Part shown: positions 9,230-17,179 of the stretch, piece by piece
Numbering within the stretch: the stretch's first letter is position 1
How the letters are laid out: each line of letters begins with the position of its first letter
NCBI GenBank assembly: GCA_963794155.1
Contig: CAWCCX010000011.1
Span: forward strand, 1-64,000
From: Roseiarcus sp963794155
GTDB taxonomy: Bacteria > Pseudomonadota > Alphaproteobacteria > Rhizobiales > Beijerinckiaceae
Direction: 5' to 3'
Length of the DNA stretch: 64,000 nt
Notes under the pieces: model-generated
What the model saw: the letters and a program-made list of their open reading frames with translations, nothing else
Told to the model about the DNA's origin: nothing
The model's database searches: none
Translations under genes and position numbers: made by a program

Positions 9230-9530
9230 ACAGCGCGCCAACGCAAAATGCACAATTTTCGCCGCCGAAATTGGCCCGCTTGGCCGGCGAACCGTGCATA
9301 CCGGCGGCTGCCGTGACAGTGTCTGCGGCGGCCGGGGCGTGACCCGCAAGATTCTCGGAGGCGACGGTTTCGTCCGAACCAAGAGAAGGCGCCCTCGACC
9401 ACCCGGCGGCGTGGCAACACGAAACCTTTCACGTCGCCGGCTCGCTTGACGATTTCGATGCGCAGCCCTGGAACCTTGACGACGGGCCTTTGCAGCAAAA
9501 CCCGAATCATGACGACGGTCAGGGCGCCCA
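9230..9530 (-). pseudogene. C-terminal remnant of an IS5-type transposase
   Basis: Minus-strand readings give VPGLRIEIVKRAGDVKGFV followed by LPRRRVVEGAFSWFGRNRRL, the conserved C-terminal end of IS5-type transposases (usually LPRRWVVERTFSWLGRNRRL). The usual Trp is Arg, and a frame break follows. Upstream sequence to about 9660 may contain more of it but is unreadable. No inverted repeats were found. Confidence 0.7.
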
Positions 9531-9732
9531 GGATCTTTTGTCTGGACGCCCACGTTCGTGGCCTCGCCGTCACTTGAGGTCGACGGGCTGCCAGTGCATG
9601 GTCGCTTCGACGGGCCGCCCGGTCGCTCTCGCGCATACATCACCTTCGCGGATCCGTCACAATAGAAATGTAGTGCCTCAGGCTAAAGAAATCCTGATTT
9701 GTTCCGTTAACTTTTGGAGCTCAGCCACAAAA

Positions 9733-10101
9733 ATGATGACTCTTATCCTTGCGGTCTTCAGCGTTTCTCTTAACGCTGCGGCTCAGATATTCCTGCGAAA
9801 GACGATGGTCGGGGTCGGACCCGTTCCGGGAGATCGGTCGGATCTGTTCGCTTATGCTTTCGCAGTTGTTTTTAATCCCTGGTTCATTGGCGGGATGACG
9901 TGTTACGCGGTCAGCATCGGAGTCTGGCTGATCGTGCTTTCCAAGCTCGAGGTGAGCGTCGCCTATCCGCTGCTCTCCATCGGCTACATCATCACCGCGT
10001 TCGTCGGATTCTTCTTCCTCGGCGAGAACGTCACGCTTCTGCGGGTTTTTGGCATCGCGCTCATTTGCGGCGGCCTCTTTTTTATTACCCGCACGGCGTA
10101 G
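9733..10101 (+). CDS. small SMR/EamA-type four-helix transporter (ArnE/ArnF-like)
   Basis: The 122-aa membrane protein has four hydrophobic helices and the closing signature SVAYPLLSIGYIITAFVGF and FFLGENVTLLRVFGIALICGG. This is the pattern of SMR-like subunits such as ArnE/ArnF, which flip undecaprenyl-phosphate-linked aminoarabinose. ATG 9733 (MMTLILAVFSVSLNAAAQIF) is chosen because the longer frame upstream has no membrane character. The epimerase gene follows 7 bases downstream, so the two are probably cotranscribed. Small transporters of this type in glycan loci usually flip a lipid-linked sugar; that substrate is inferred from context only. Confidence 0.8.
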   Translation: MMTLILAVFSVSLNAAAQIFLRKTMVGVGPVPGDRSDLFAYAFAVVFNPWFIGGMTCYAVSIGVWLIVLSKLEVSVAYPLLSIGYIITAFVGFFFLGENVTLLRVFGIALICGGLFFITRTA

Positions 10102-10108
10102 ATTACGC

Positions 10109-11230
10109 ATGCGTCACGTCATTACCGGGGGCTCCGGCTTTACGGGGCGGCATCTCGTGAGCTTTCTGCTGCAGCGCGGCGACGCGGTCGTCATGTTCGA
10201 CCGACGCCCTCCCGGTTTCGACCACAGCGCGGTCTTCGTTCAGGGGGACGCGACCGTCCCCGGCCATCTCGACCGGATCGGTCTTCGACCCGGCGACGTC
10301 GTCTATCACCTGGCGGCCCGGCAGTTCGCCGACGCCGTCCCGAGGATCAATCGAACGGCATGGTTCGAGGCTGTCAATGTAGAGGGAACGCGCGAAGTTC
10401 TCGCGGCGATGGCCCGGGGCGGCGCGAACAAGCTTGTCTTCTTCTCCACCGACATGACCTACGGCGTTCCTCAGTCGACGCCTGTGACCCCGTCGCATCC
10501 CCAGCGGCCGCTGGGGCCGTACGGAGCGTCGAAAAAGCGTGCGGAGGCGCTGATCCGGGCGGCGCGCAACGAGGGGATCGCGGCGACCATTTTCCGCCCG
10601 CGCCTCATCACTGGGCCCGGGCGGCTCGGCATCCTCGACCGTCTCTTCCGCCTGATCCGGGCAGGCTTGCCAGTGCCCTTGATCGGCGGGGGGACCAATC
10701 GGTATCAAATGGTCTCGGTTGAGGATTGCGTGACAGCCGCCACGCGGGCGGTCGATCGAGGATGCCCTCCCGGTCCCTTCAACCTGGGGTCCGCGTCGCC
10801 CCCGACCACGCGCACGCTGCTTGAGGCCGTGATCCGGCACGCGAATTCGCGTTCGATGCTCATTCCGGTCCCGGCTACGCCGCTCAAGGCGACATTGGCC
10901 GCGTTGGATTTCGCTGGCCTCACGCTGATGTACCCCGAGCAGTTCGGGATTGCCGATCTCGATATCCTTCTGGACACTTCCGCGACCCGGTCCGAACTCG
11001 GATGGGAGCCTTCGATCGACGACGTCGCCGCGATGACCGCCGCCTACGACGCGTTTGTCGCCAACGCTCCGGGCAGGAGAACGGCGACTGTCTATGCGGC
11101 GAACCCGCTTCGTGTTCAAAGGGAGATCGGCGGCATCCGTGCTATGACCACGAGGACCCCCAGAGACGCGAAGACCGTCCACGAAACCCGGTCTCGGACG
11201 GCGAAAAGAATTGGGTCGTCGTGCATATAG
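10109..11230 (+). CDS. NAD-dependent sugar epimerase/dehydratase (extended SDR)
   Basis: The 373-aa protein is an extended short-chain dehydrogenase acting on a sugar nucleotide or related sugar. The N-terminus has the Rossmann motif ITGGSGFTGRHL. Further on come VYHLAARQFADAV, FFSTDMTYGVP and the catalytic pair in YGASKKRAE (Tyr-x-x-x-Lys). The substrate domain includes GGGTNRYQMVSVEDC. The start at 10109 places the Rossmann motif at residue 4, as expected. The C-terminal 37 codons run into the convergent HAD-UbiA gene (115-bp overlap), and the tail TRTPRDAKTVHETRS looks unlike the family, so the original end may have been altered. It follows the SMR-like gene closely. Confidence 0.83.
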   Translation: MRHVITGGSGFTGRHLVSFLLQRGDAVVMFDRRPPGFDHSAVFVQGDATVPGHLDRIGLRPGDVVYHLAARQFADAVPRINRTAWFEAVNVEGTREVLAAMARGGANKLVFFSTDMTYGVPQSTPVTPSHPQRPLGPYGASKKRAEALIRAARNEGIAATIFRPRLITGPGRLGILDRLFRLIRAGLPVPLIGGGTNRYQMVSVEDCVTAATRAVDRGCPPGPFNLGSASPPTTRTLLEAVIRHANSRSMLIPVPATPLKATLAALDFAGLTLMYPEQFGIADLDILLDTSATRSELGWEPSIDDVAAMTAAYDAFVANAPGRRTATVYAANPLRVQREIGGIRAMTTRTPRDAKTVHETRSRTAKRIGSSCI

Positions 11231-12591
11231 CCCCGCGACGTGGACAGCCAAAGTCGGCACTGCCAGAAGAGGAGGAGTGGGATCGAGCCCCAGAGTATCG
11301 ACGGATTGCCATAATGGTTCAACGCGGTGTCGCTCTGCACATAAAGCGACAGCACAAGCGCCGACGTAAAGCTCGCCGCGATCCCGAGCATCTCTAGGAT
11401 GGGGATATCCTCGACCGTGTAGCCGCGCCGCGGAGCTTTGGAGGCCGACGGGGTCCCTCGTAGCCGCCGCAGCTCAGAGACGCGCTTGATGATCGCTAGG
11501 CTGAGGAACAGGAACGACGAGAAGGCGAGCAACCATAGGGACATCGGGTAACCGCCGGCCAGCGTGCCGCCGAACAGTCGAAGCGTGTAGAGTGCCGCGA
11601 GCACGAAAACGTCGATCAGCGGCTTCTCCTTGAACCAGAAATTGTATGAAAGAGACGCCGCCAGATACATGACCAGCGCTGGCCACCCGTTGGTGACTGC
11701 GCCGAGAAACGCCCCGGCCAGTAGCATCACTGGTAGCAACGTCAGTCCGGCCGCGATGGGGACGCTGCCGCTTGCGAAGGGGCGACGCGACTTTCGCGGA
11801 TGGGCGCGGTCGGCCGCAAGGTCGGAGATGTCGTTCAGGATATAAAGGCCCGACGCGACGAAGCAGAACGCCGCCGCAATGGCCAGCAATCTGAGCCATG
11901 AGTGAGGGCTAAAGTCGCCGGCAGGGATCGCCGGGATGAAGCAGAGCAGATTCTTGACCCACTGGTACGGCCGCATGGCGCGCACCAGAGCGCGGACGGT
12001 CGAACCCCGATCGTCGAAGGTCGCGGCGACTTGATAGCGCGACTGAGCCGCGCGAAGTACCGAACCGGGGGCACTGACCAGAACCGCTTCCGACGCGTTA
12101 TCCCAGACTGGAAAATCCGTCGAGTCGTTGCCGGCATAGACAAAGCCGCCCGCCCCGAAGCGTTGGCGCAGCGCCTCGGCCTTCGATCGGCCGCGCAGGT
12201 TTGTTTGTCCGTCGCTCGCAATGACCTCATCGAACAAGCCGAGGTATTCGGCGACCCGCTCGGCGATCGAACGGTCCGCGGCGGTGCACAGCACCAGATG
12301 CCGTCCGGCTTCGCGCTGGGCGCGGATATATTCCAATAGATCGGAATTATATGGAAGCGTCGCGGGGTCAAATCGCCATCGGCTGGCGAGTTCCGCCTTC
12401 AGCTTGGCCTTGCCCTCGGCAAGCCAGCCCGGAAGTTTGAACGGGACCCGCCAGTCATCGAATGCAGCCGCGAATGTGCTCTCATGAAGCGTGTCAATGC
12501 GCAGCAATGTTCCGTCCAGATCAACACAGAGCGGAAGGACGTCAGAAGGCATCGATTTCAGCGTCTTTTCTTCTGGGCGGTTCATAGTCAT
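11116..12591 (-). CDS. HAD phosphatase-UbiA prenyltransferase fusion
   Basis: The 491-aa two-domain protein has a HAD-like hydrolase at residues 15-200 (PLCVDLDGTLLRIDT, later HLVLCTAADRS and FVYAGNDSTDFPVW). A UbiA-type membrane prenyltransferase follows at 210-490, with the metal/diphosphate motif LYILNDISDLAADRAHPRK and about eight helices. Fusions of this kind are related to decaprenyl-phosphate phosphoribosyltransferase, the enzyme that starts polyprenyl-phosphoryl-arabinose/ribose synthesis, with the HAD part as the matching phosphatase. The exact substrate is inferred. It converges on the epimerase gene. Both domains keep their key acidic residues, so it is probably active. Confidence 0.88.
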   Translation of the reverse strand: MTMNRPEEKTLKSMPSDVLPLCVDLDGTLLRIDTLHESTFAAAFDDWRVPFKLPGWLAEGKAKLKAELASRWRFDPATLPYNSDLLEYIRAQREAGRHLVLCTAADRSIAERVAEYLGLFDEVIASDGQTNLRGRSKAEALRQRFGAGGFVYAGNDSTDFPVWDNASEAVLVSAPGSVLRAAQSRYQVAATFDDRGSTVRALVRAMRPYQWVKNLLCFIPAIPAGDFSPHSWLRLLAIAAAFCFVASGLYILNDISDLAADRAHPRKSRRPFASGSVPIAAGLTLLPVMLLAGAFLGAVTNGWPALVMYLAASLSYNFWFKEKPLIDVFVLAALYTLRLFGGTLAGGYPMSLWLLAFSSFLFLSLAIIKRVSELRRLRGTPSASKAPRRGYTVEDIPILEMLGIAASFTSALVLSLYVQSDTALNHYGNPSILWGSIPLLLFWQCRLWLSTSRGYMHDDPILFAVRDRVSWTVFASLGVLVVIARMPPISL

Positions 12592-12828
12592 GATCGCTAC
12601 CTTTGGAGCAACTAAGCGAATTCAACAATAACGCCCCAGATACATTCCATCAAGTCACCGTATAACTCGTGGCGGCGGTCGACGCGGCTCAAAGCGTCTT
12701 GACGTCGCGTGAACGAGTCGGATATACCGTCGGCGAAACGGGATTGATTTTTTCGCCGGCCGCCTTTGGACCGCCAGATACTACGGCTCAGACATTCCGC
12801 TCCCGCGCAACCTCCCGGAGAGTCGCCA

Positions 12829-13296
12829 ATGGTGATGAACAAGCCGCGGTCGGCGATCTGCGCCCGCGTTTTATGTCTTGCCGCCAAAGACGCCGGCTCC
12901 GCCTCCGCGGCGGATGTCTACCCAGGCTGCGCCGTCCCGCCGACGACGTTCAACCACATCTGGTACATCCCGACCCGGTCAACGGCAAGACGGCGGCTGA
13001 GGGCGGTCTTGGCACGCGCGCGGCGCGCTTGAATTCGCTTCAAGCGCTACACGGCCCCACCGACCGCTGTCTATAAGCGCCCGAATTCGGCTTCCCCCGG
13101 CGTCGGTCCGATCGAACTTGGCGGCGAAATCCTGCTCATGTGCAGGAACTACGGCGATGTCTCGACCAGCAATTGGAATGTTGGCCTCAAAAAAACCCCC
13201 GCTTTCGTCACAATCGCCCTCGCGCGGGTCAGATGCTGGTGCTCTCGTTTCTCGCGGCCGTGGCCTCGCCGTACTTCGCGTTTTCGGGGACCAAGG
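12829..13296 (+). pseudogene. remnant of an exported protein gene, several frameshifts
   Basis: Plus-strand pieces in successive frames read as one protein: MVMNKPRSAICARVLCLAA with a signal-peptide look, then AADVYPGCAVPPTTFNHIWY, DPVNGKTAAEGGLGTRAARL, GPIELGGEILLMCRNYGDVS and NWNVGLKKTPAFVTIA. It resembles the start of a secreted protein of the parallel beta-helix kind (regular glycine-rich turns with a DPVNG loop), but I cannot name the family. The reading stops at FAFSGTKV, where an IS end begins (13297), so a mobile element probably cut the gene. Confidence 0.55.
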
Positions 13297-13440
13297 TGTC
13301 AATCGGCGTCCAAGTTTGCCCCCAGATTGGAGTGGGCCCCTTGGGGCGGACAATCGGGCGAGAGGGAATTGACCGTGGGTTGGAGTGGGCCCCTTGGACT
13401 GGACAGGATTGAGCTTAGCAATTGACCGGGCAGCCGGACT
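13297..13440 (+). mobile_element. IS end with repeated subterminal sites
   Basis: It begins TGTCAATCGGCGTCCAAGTT and contains two copies of TGGAGTGGGCCCCTTGG about 50 bp apart (13331 and 13382). A TG terminus plus repeated inner sites is typical of IS21-type ends. No complete IS21 element follows; instead an IS3-type reading frame starts. Confidence 0.5.
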
Positions 13441-13457
13441 TTCGAAGGATGAAAGCC

Positions 13458-14126
13458 ATGGCGAAACACCGCACCCACAGTCTCGAGTTTAAGCGTCAGG
13501 TCGCACAGGAGTTTCTCGCTGGCGAGACGCTTCACGGCCTGGCGAAGCGCTACGCGCTATCGCGCAATCTGATCCGCATCTGGGTCCAGAGGTTCGAGGC
13601 CGGCGTGCTTGACGAAGACGCAGTCGCCGCTGACCTGATCGAACAATACGAAGCCCGGATCGCCGCCCTCGAACGCTTGGTCGGCAAGCAGGCGCTGGAG
13701 CTTGAGTTTGTAAAGGGGGCTCTGAAAAGCGCACCGCGGCGCAAAGACGCGCCTACATCCGTGATTGTCGGCCCGCCGGCCTATGTCCCGCTGACTTTTG
13801 CGCCGGGCGAAGCCTATCAGTTCGACTGGAGCCGCGAGATCGCCGTGCTGGACGGAGTGACGACGATCGTGAAGGTCGCGCATGTCCGCCTCTGCCACAG
13901 CCGCATGATGTTCGTGCGCGCCTATCCGCGTGAAGCGCAGGAGATGGTGTTCGACGCCCAAGAGCGGGCGTTCGCGTTCTTCAAAGGCGCCTGTGGGCGC
14001 TGCATCTACGACAACATGAAGACGGCGGTGGAGACGATCCTCGTCGGCAAGGATCGCTGTATGGTGTTCGATCGGGAAAAATCGATGCGGCACGATGACA
14101 AAGACGCTCCCGCCAACCCGCAGTAA
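13458..14126 (+). CDS. chimeric ORF: IS3-type OrfA joined in frame to an IstA fragment
   Basis: Residues 1-106 are an IS3-family OrfA: KHRTHSLEFKRQVAQEFLAG, a helix-turn-helix GLAKRYALSRNLIRIW and a coiled leucine region ALERLVGKQALELEFVKGAL. From about residue 108 the protein changes to the catalytic core of an IS21 IstA (YVPLTFAPGEAYQFDWSREI to IYDNMKTAVETILVG), then ends in unrelated residues after 14057. The join is in frame and the 279-bp IstA segment is nearly identical to the inverted copy at 18922-19200. It is a recombination product. The OrfA part could still bind DNA, but no catalytic transposase is complete. ATG 13449 is an alternative start. Confidence 0.8.
   Translation: MAKHRTHSLEFKRQVAQEFLAGETLHGLAKRYALSRNLIRIWVQRFEAGVLDEDAVAADLIEQYEARIAALERLVGKQALELEFVKGALKSAPRRKDAPTSVIVGPPAYVPLTFAPGEAYQFDWSREIAVLDGVTTIVKVAHVRLCHSRMMFVRAYPREAQEMVFDAQERAFAFFKGACGRCIYDNMKTAVETILVGKDRCMVFDREKSMRHDDKDAPANPQ
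13779..14057 (+). repeat. 279-bp repeat, copy 1 (IstA core fragment)
   Basis: It is nearly identical, with only a few mismatches seen, to the reverse complement of 18922-19200. Both encode the IstA segment from YVPLTFAP to AVETILVGKDR. Confidence 0.85.
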
Positions 14127-14170
14127 CTCAGAGAGGAAGAAGCGCTGGTTTTCAGGACTCCCGACGTGCT

Positions 14171-14998
14171 CTAGCAGGCTGTTGAAGAAGTCTCTGGTTA
14201 CGGGAATCGCGATGTGATTCTGTTTCCGCGCGAGGGCGCGGGGAGTGAATCATGCCGGACGAGGACGAGCGGTCGGGATCTGTTCAGCTACGTCGACCTC
14301 GAAGGACGGGTCGGCAAGGATCACCCGCTCCGGACCATCACCTTGGCCGCCGACAAAGCTTATGACGCCGAGGACTTCATTAACGAACTGCGCGCGATGA
14401 AAGTGACGTCCCATGTGGCGCAGAGCACGAGCGGGGCGCGCCTCGGCGATTGACGGCCGCACGACGCGACATGCCGGCTACGCTGTCAGTCAGCGCGTCC
14501 GCAAACGGATCGAAGAAGCCTTCGGCTGGATCAAGACAATAGCGGGACAGGAGAAAACCAAGTTCCGAGGGCGGGAGCGCGTCGGATCGGCCTTCACCTT
14601 CGCGGCTGCAGCTTACAATCTGGCGCGGCTGCCCAAACTCATGGCGGAGCCGATATGAGTGCGCCCGCGAATTGCCAACTCGTCGGCCGCTGGCGAATAG
14701 TCAAGGCCGACATTTGGGACCGCGATCATCTCGAACTCTGTGGCCCACCGACAATCACGATCACCGACCACGGCCGCGGCGAAATCGCCTTCGGCGCTCT
14801 CCAGGCCGGCCTCGACATCGAATACAGCCGGTCGTCGGTCGGTTTCACCTGGGAGGGCTGCGACGAAATGGATGAGGTCTCCGGCGACGGCTCCGCTGAA
14901 CTGCTCGATGACGGCTCCATCGAGATCGAATTCGCCTATCACAACGGCTACGAAGCCGTCCTCAAAGCCAAACGAGAGATTCTTCAACAGCCTGCTAG
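14171..14998 (+). mobile_element. IS5-family deletion derivative with a passenger gene, 828 bp
   Basis: The left end CTAGCAGGCTGTTGAAGAA is matched by TTCTTCAACAGCCTGCTAG at the right end (14980-14998), a 19-bp perfect inverted repeat. CTAG may be the duplicated target. Inside are an internally deleted transposase (14214-14658) and a second small gene overlapping it. The element inserted into a methyltransferase gene whose remainder lies to the right. Confidence 0.85.
14214..14658 (+). pseudogene. internally deleted IS5-family transposase
   Basis: The N-terminal portion DLFSYVDLEGRVGKDHPLRT is followed directly by LAADKAYDAEDFINELRAMK, which in full-length relatives lies about 150 residues later. 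The N-terminal two thirds with the first catalytic aspartate is therefore missing. One further frame change near 14435 leads into the C-terminal part GYAVSQRVRKRIEEAFGWIK with the conserved catalytic glutamate. The product cannot be an active transposase. Its stop TGA overlaps the ATG of the following gene. Confidence 0.85.
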
Positions 14999-15068
14999 AA
15001 CCGCGTTCGACGTAACAATGTCAAGCGATCCGTCGTCGAACGACAACACCTCGTTGGCGACAATCTGA
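14655..15068 (+). CDS. hypothetical passenger protein in the IS5 derivative
   Basis: The 137-aa hypothetical protein starts in an ATGA overlap with the transposase stop, so translation is probably coupled. The body (CQLVGRWRIVKADIWDRDHL, then a run of acidic strands and VGFTWEGCDEMDEVSGDGSA) looks like a small beta-rich, acidic fold. I recall similar small proteins beside IS5-type transposases but know no function. From residue about 110 it reads through the right inverted repeat (14980-14998) into flanking DNA, so its natural C-terminus was probably lost. Its place inside the repeats makes it part of the mobile unit. Confidence 0.6.
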   Translation: MSAPANCQLVGRWRIVKADIWDRDHLELCGPPTITITDHGRGEIAFGALQAGLDIEYSRSSVGFTWEGCDEMDEVSGDGSAELLDDGSIEIEFAYHNGYEAVLKAKREILQQPARTAFDVTMSSDPSSNDNTSLATI

Positions 15069-15318
15069 CAGTATGGGACTTGCGGAAACGAAACCTTGAA
15101 CGCGTCTCCCCGCCCTAAGCCGACAGCCGTGATTTTGTGCTGCGGCGAGTAGCGGCGCTCAAGTACGTTCGCCGCATCGCCAACAATGTCCGATACGCCC
15201 ACATCGAGAATCCTATCTGAGGCGCTTGGCTTGCAAAGTCTCAAGAAATCGGCATATACTTGTCGCGAGCGATCGCTGTAAGCTTTTCGGCGATAGAACC
15301 CGGCGTTGCCACTTCGTA
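14999..15318 (-). pseudogene. SAM-dependent methyltransferase fragment cut by the IS5 derivative
   Basis: The minus-strand frame contains the class I methyltransferase motif I RILDVGVSDIVGDAANV and the later strand DDGSLDIVTSNAVL. There it stops at the IS right end, one or two residues before the usual E-H. Upstream reading continues through YADFLRLCKPSASD to about 15318, where a stop codon precedes it and no ATG is seen. Both ends are therefore missing. Related enzymes often occur in glycan loci. Confidence 0.75.
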
Positions 15319-15553
15319 ATATTGTCTATCAACTTGGTTGGTCGTCACAGTACACCTGTCCTTTCCGGATGGCGCCGGCCAGACTTAAGATCTTATCCAT
15401 ATCTACGAATCTTGGCAACCGGAACCACAAATGCGACCTGAACGTTTCTCACTCGGAGCGGAGTGTAGCACATTATGTTAGCCCGGACCCGCCGGATTTC
15501 TTTCTGTGGAGCGGAACCGCAACGGTAGCCTTGCGGGAGGCAAGATTTAGAGA

Positions 15554-16534
15554 ATGACGACGAGCCTAGACAGTTCCAAGTCCGCAATTGAAGCGACCGT
15601 GTGTCAACACGAGATCGCAATCCTGATGCCTTGTTTTAACGAAGAGTTGACGGTTGGAAGGACTGTTAGCGCCTTTCGAGAGGCATTGCCTCTAGCGACG
15701 GTATACGTCTACGACAACAACTCCACAGACGCCACCGTCGATGTTGCTCAGGCCGCGGGGGCGATTGTTCGCAAGGAGCCGCGGCAGGGAAAAGGGAATG
15801 TCGTTCGTCGGATGTTCGCCGATATCGACGCTGACGTCTTTGTACTGGTGGACGGCGACGCGACTTACGAAGCCCAAGCCGCGCCTCGCATGGTTCGCCG
15901 GGCGATTGAGGAAAATCTGGACTTCGTCAATGGCGCGCGCGTGTCCCGGAGCATGGACGCCTACCGAAGAGGCCACCAGTTCGGCAATTACATCCTGACC
16001 GCGCTGGTGCGAAGTCTTTTTGGCAAGCAATTCACCGATATGTTGTCAGGATATAAGGTTTTTTCTCGCCGCTACGTCAAATCCTTTCCCGCAATGTCGA
16101 GAGGATTCGAGATCGAAACCGAACTGACGGTGCACGCTCTCGAACTGCGCATGCCATCCGGGGAAGAATTCACGACCTATGGCGAGCGTCCTTCGGGGTC
16201 AGTGAGCAAGCTCAGCACCTTTCGCGACGGGGCCAGGATTCTTCGCCTGATCTTCGATCTCGTGCGCAACGAGCGCCCATTGCAGTTTTTCGGTCTGATC
16301 GGCATGGCCCTCATCCTTGTCGCCGTCGCGCTCGCCGTTCCCCTTGCTGAGACCTATCTTGAGACAGGGCTCGTGCCACGGCTGCCGACCGCCGTTCTCA
16401 TCATAGGACTGATCATCACCGGTTTCCTGAGCTGCCTCGCCGGACTGATCCTCGATGTCGTGGCGACGATGCGCAGCGAGATGAAGAGACTGGCCTACTT
16501 GTCGTATCCGCCAGTTTCCCCCGGCCGAAGCTGA
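15554..16534 (+). CDS. GT2 glycosyltransferase with two C-terminal membrane helices
   Basis: The 326-aa enzyme has an N-terminal GT2 catalytic domain: IAILMPCFNEELTVGRTV, the nucleotide-binding VYVYDNNSTDATV, the metal site VFVLVDGDATYEA and SGYKVFSRRYVKSFP. Residues about 235-310 form two hydrophobic helices that should anchor it in the membrane. Such enzymes transfer a sugar from a nucleotide donor to a lipid-linked acceptor or polyprenyl phosphate. The gene sits alone after a short AT-richer leader. A decayed relative with the same helices lies at 24298-25312 on the other strand. Confidence 0.87.
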   Translation: MTTSLDSSKSAIEATVCQHEIAILMPCFNEELTVGRTVSAFREALPLATVYVYDNNSTDATVDVAQAAGAIVRKEPRQGKGNVVRRMFADIDADVFVLVDGDATYEAQAAPRMVRRAIEENLDFVNGARVSRSMDAYRRGHQFGNYILTALVRSLFGKQFTDMLSGYKVFSRRYVKSFPAMSRGFEIETELTVHALELRMPSGEEFTTYGERPSGSVSKLSTFRDGARILRLIFDLVRNERPLQFFGLIGMALILVAVALAVPLAETYLETGLVPRLPTAVLIIGLIITGFLSCLAGLILDVVATMRSEMKRLAYLSYPPVSPGRS

Positions 16535-16893
16535 TGGGGCGACGTCATCGAGCCGGTCGAAGCGTCCCGGCGCGCCGGCGTGACCCGCCCCCATCGCGGT
16601 GCGCAACAGGATCGGCCCGCCCCCGGTCATGGTCGCGCGCAGCCGCGCGACCCATTTGGCGGGCTCCCAATAGGTCACCCGCGGATCTGTGAGGCCCGCG
16701 AGCGCTAGGATCGCCGGATAGCGCTGCGCCCGCACGTTGTCGACTGGGCTATAAGAACGAATGGTCTCGAAAGCCTTCCGATCATGGATCGGATCGCCCG
16801 ATTCCAGCCATTCGGCCGGGGTCAGCGGCAAGCTTGCGTCGAGCATCGTCGCCAGCACGTCGACAAACGGAACGTCTGCTATGATCCCGCCCA
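16535..16893 (-). pseudogene. C-terminal fragment of oligopeptidase B (S9 family)
   Basis: The minus-strand frame reads GIIADVPFVDVLATMLDASL, GLTDPRVTYWEPAKWVARLR and GAGHAGAPGRFDRLDDV. These are the last blocks of protease II/oligopeptidase B, including the catalytic Asp and His. The serine nucleophile region and the propeller domain are absent. It ends against the GT2 gene on one side and a short HNH-like remnant on the other, at a sharp junction near 16894. Confidence 0.85.
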
Positions 16894-16894
16894 G

Positions 16895-17033
16895 TGAGGC
16901 GCATCACATCCGCTTCGCGCAACCGCGCGCGCTCGGCCGTAAGGTCAGCGACGAATACACCGTCCCGGTCTGCCGACTCCATCACCGCGATCTGCACAGC
17001 TACGGCGATGAGGCCTCATGGTGGGCGGTGTGA
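16895..17033 (+). pseudogene. remnant with HNH-like His/Cys end
   Basis: The plus-strand frame reads AHHIRFAQPRALGRKVSDEY, VPVCRLHHRDLHSYGDEASW and stops at 17031-17033. The pattern of His-His, Cys and His-His matches the C-terminal end of small HNH/DUF968-type nuclease-like proteins common in Rhizobiales. The N-terminal Cys pair is missing. A possible piece of a similar protein occurs at 61190-61345. Confidence 0.6.
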
Positions 17034-17152
17034 ACGTCGACTCATTGACCGTCGCGCTTGAGTTATGGCGACGATCGGCTGTACCCGCTGGCGGATCCCG
17101 GCGCCACACAGGATTTTGGGGCGTTCCGCGAGCGAAATTCGCCGCGGCAAAG

Positions 17153-17178
17153 AAGAGGCCACCTTCTGGCGGCCTCTT
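17153..17178 (-). terminator. rho-independent terminator after the PEP-CTERM pseudogene
   Basis: AAGAGGCC and GGCCTCTT pair around a 10-base loop, followed on the minus strand by T-rich sequence. The hairpins at 63056 and 63855 follow the other PEP-CTERM genes in the same way. Confidence 0.65.
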
Positions 17179-17179
17179 T

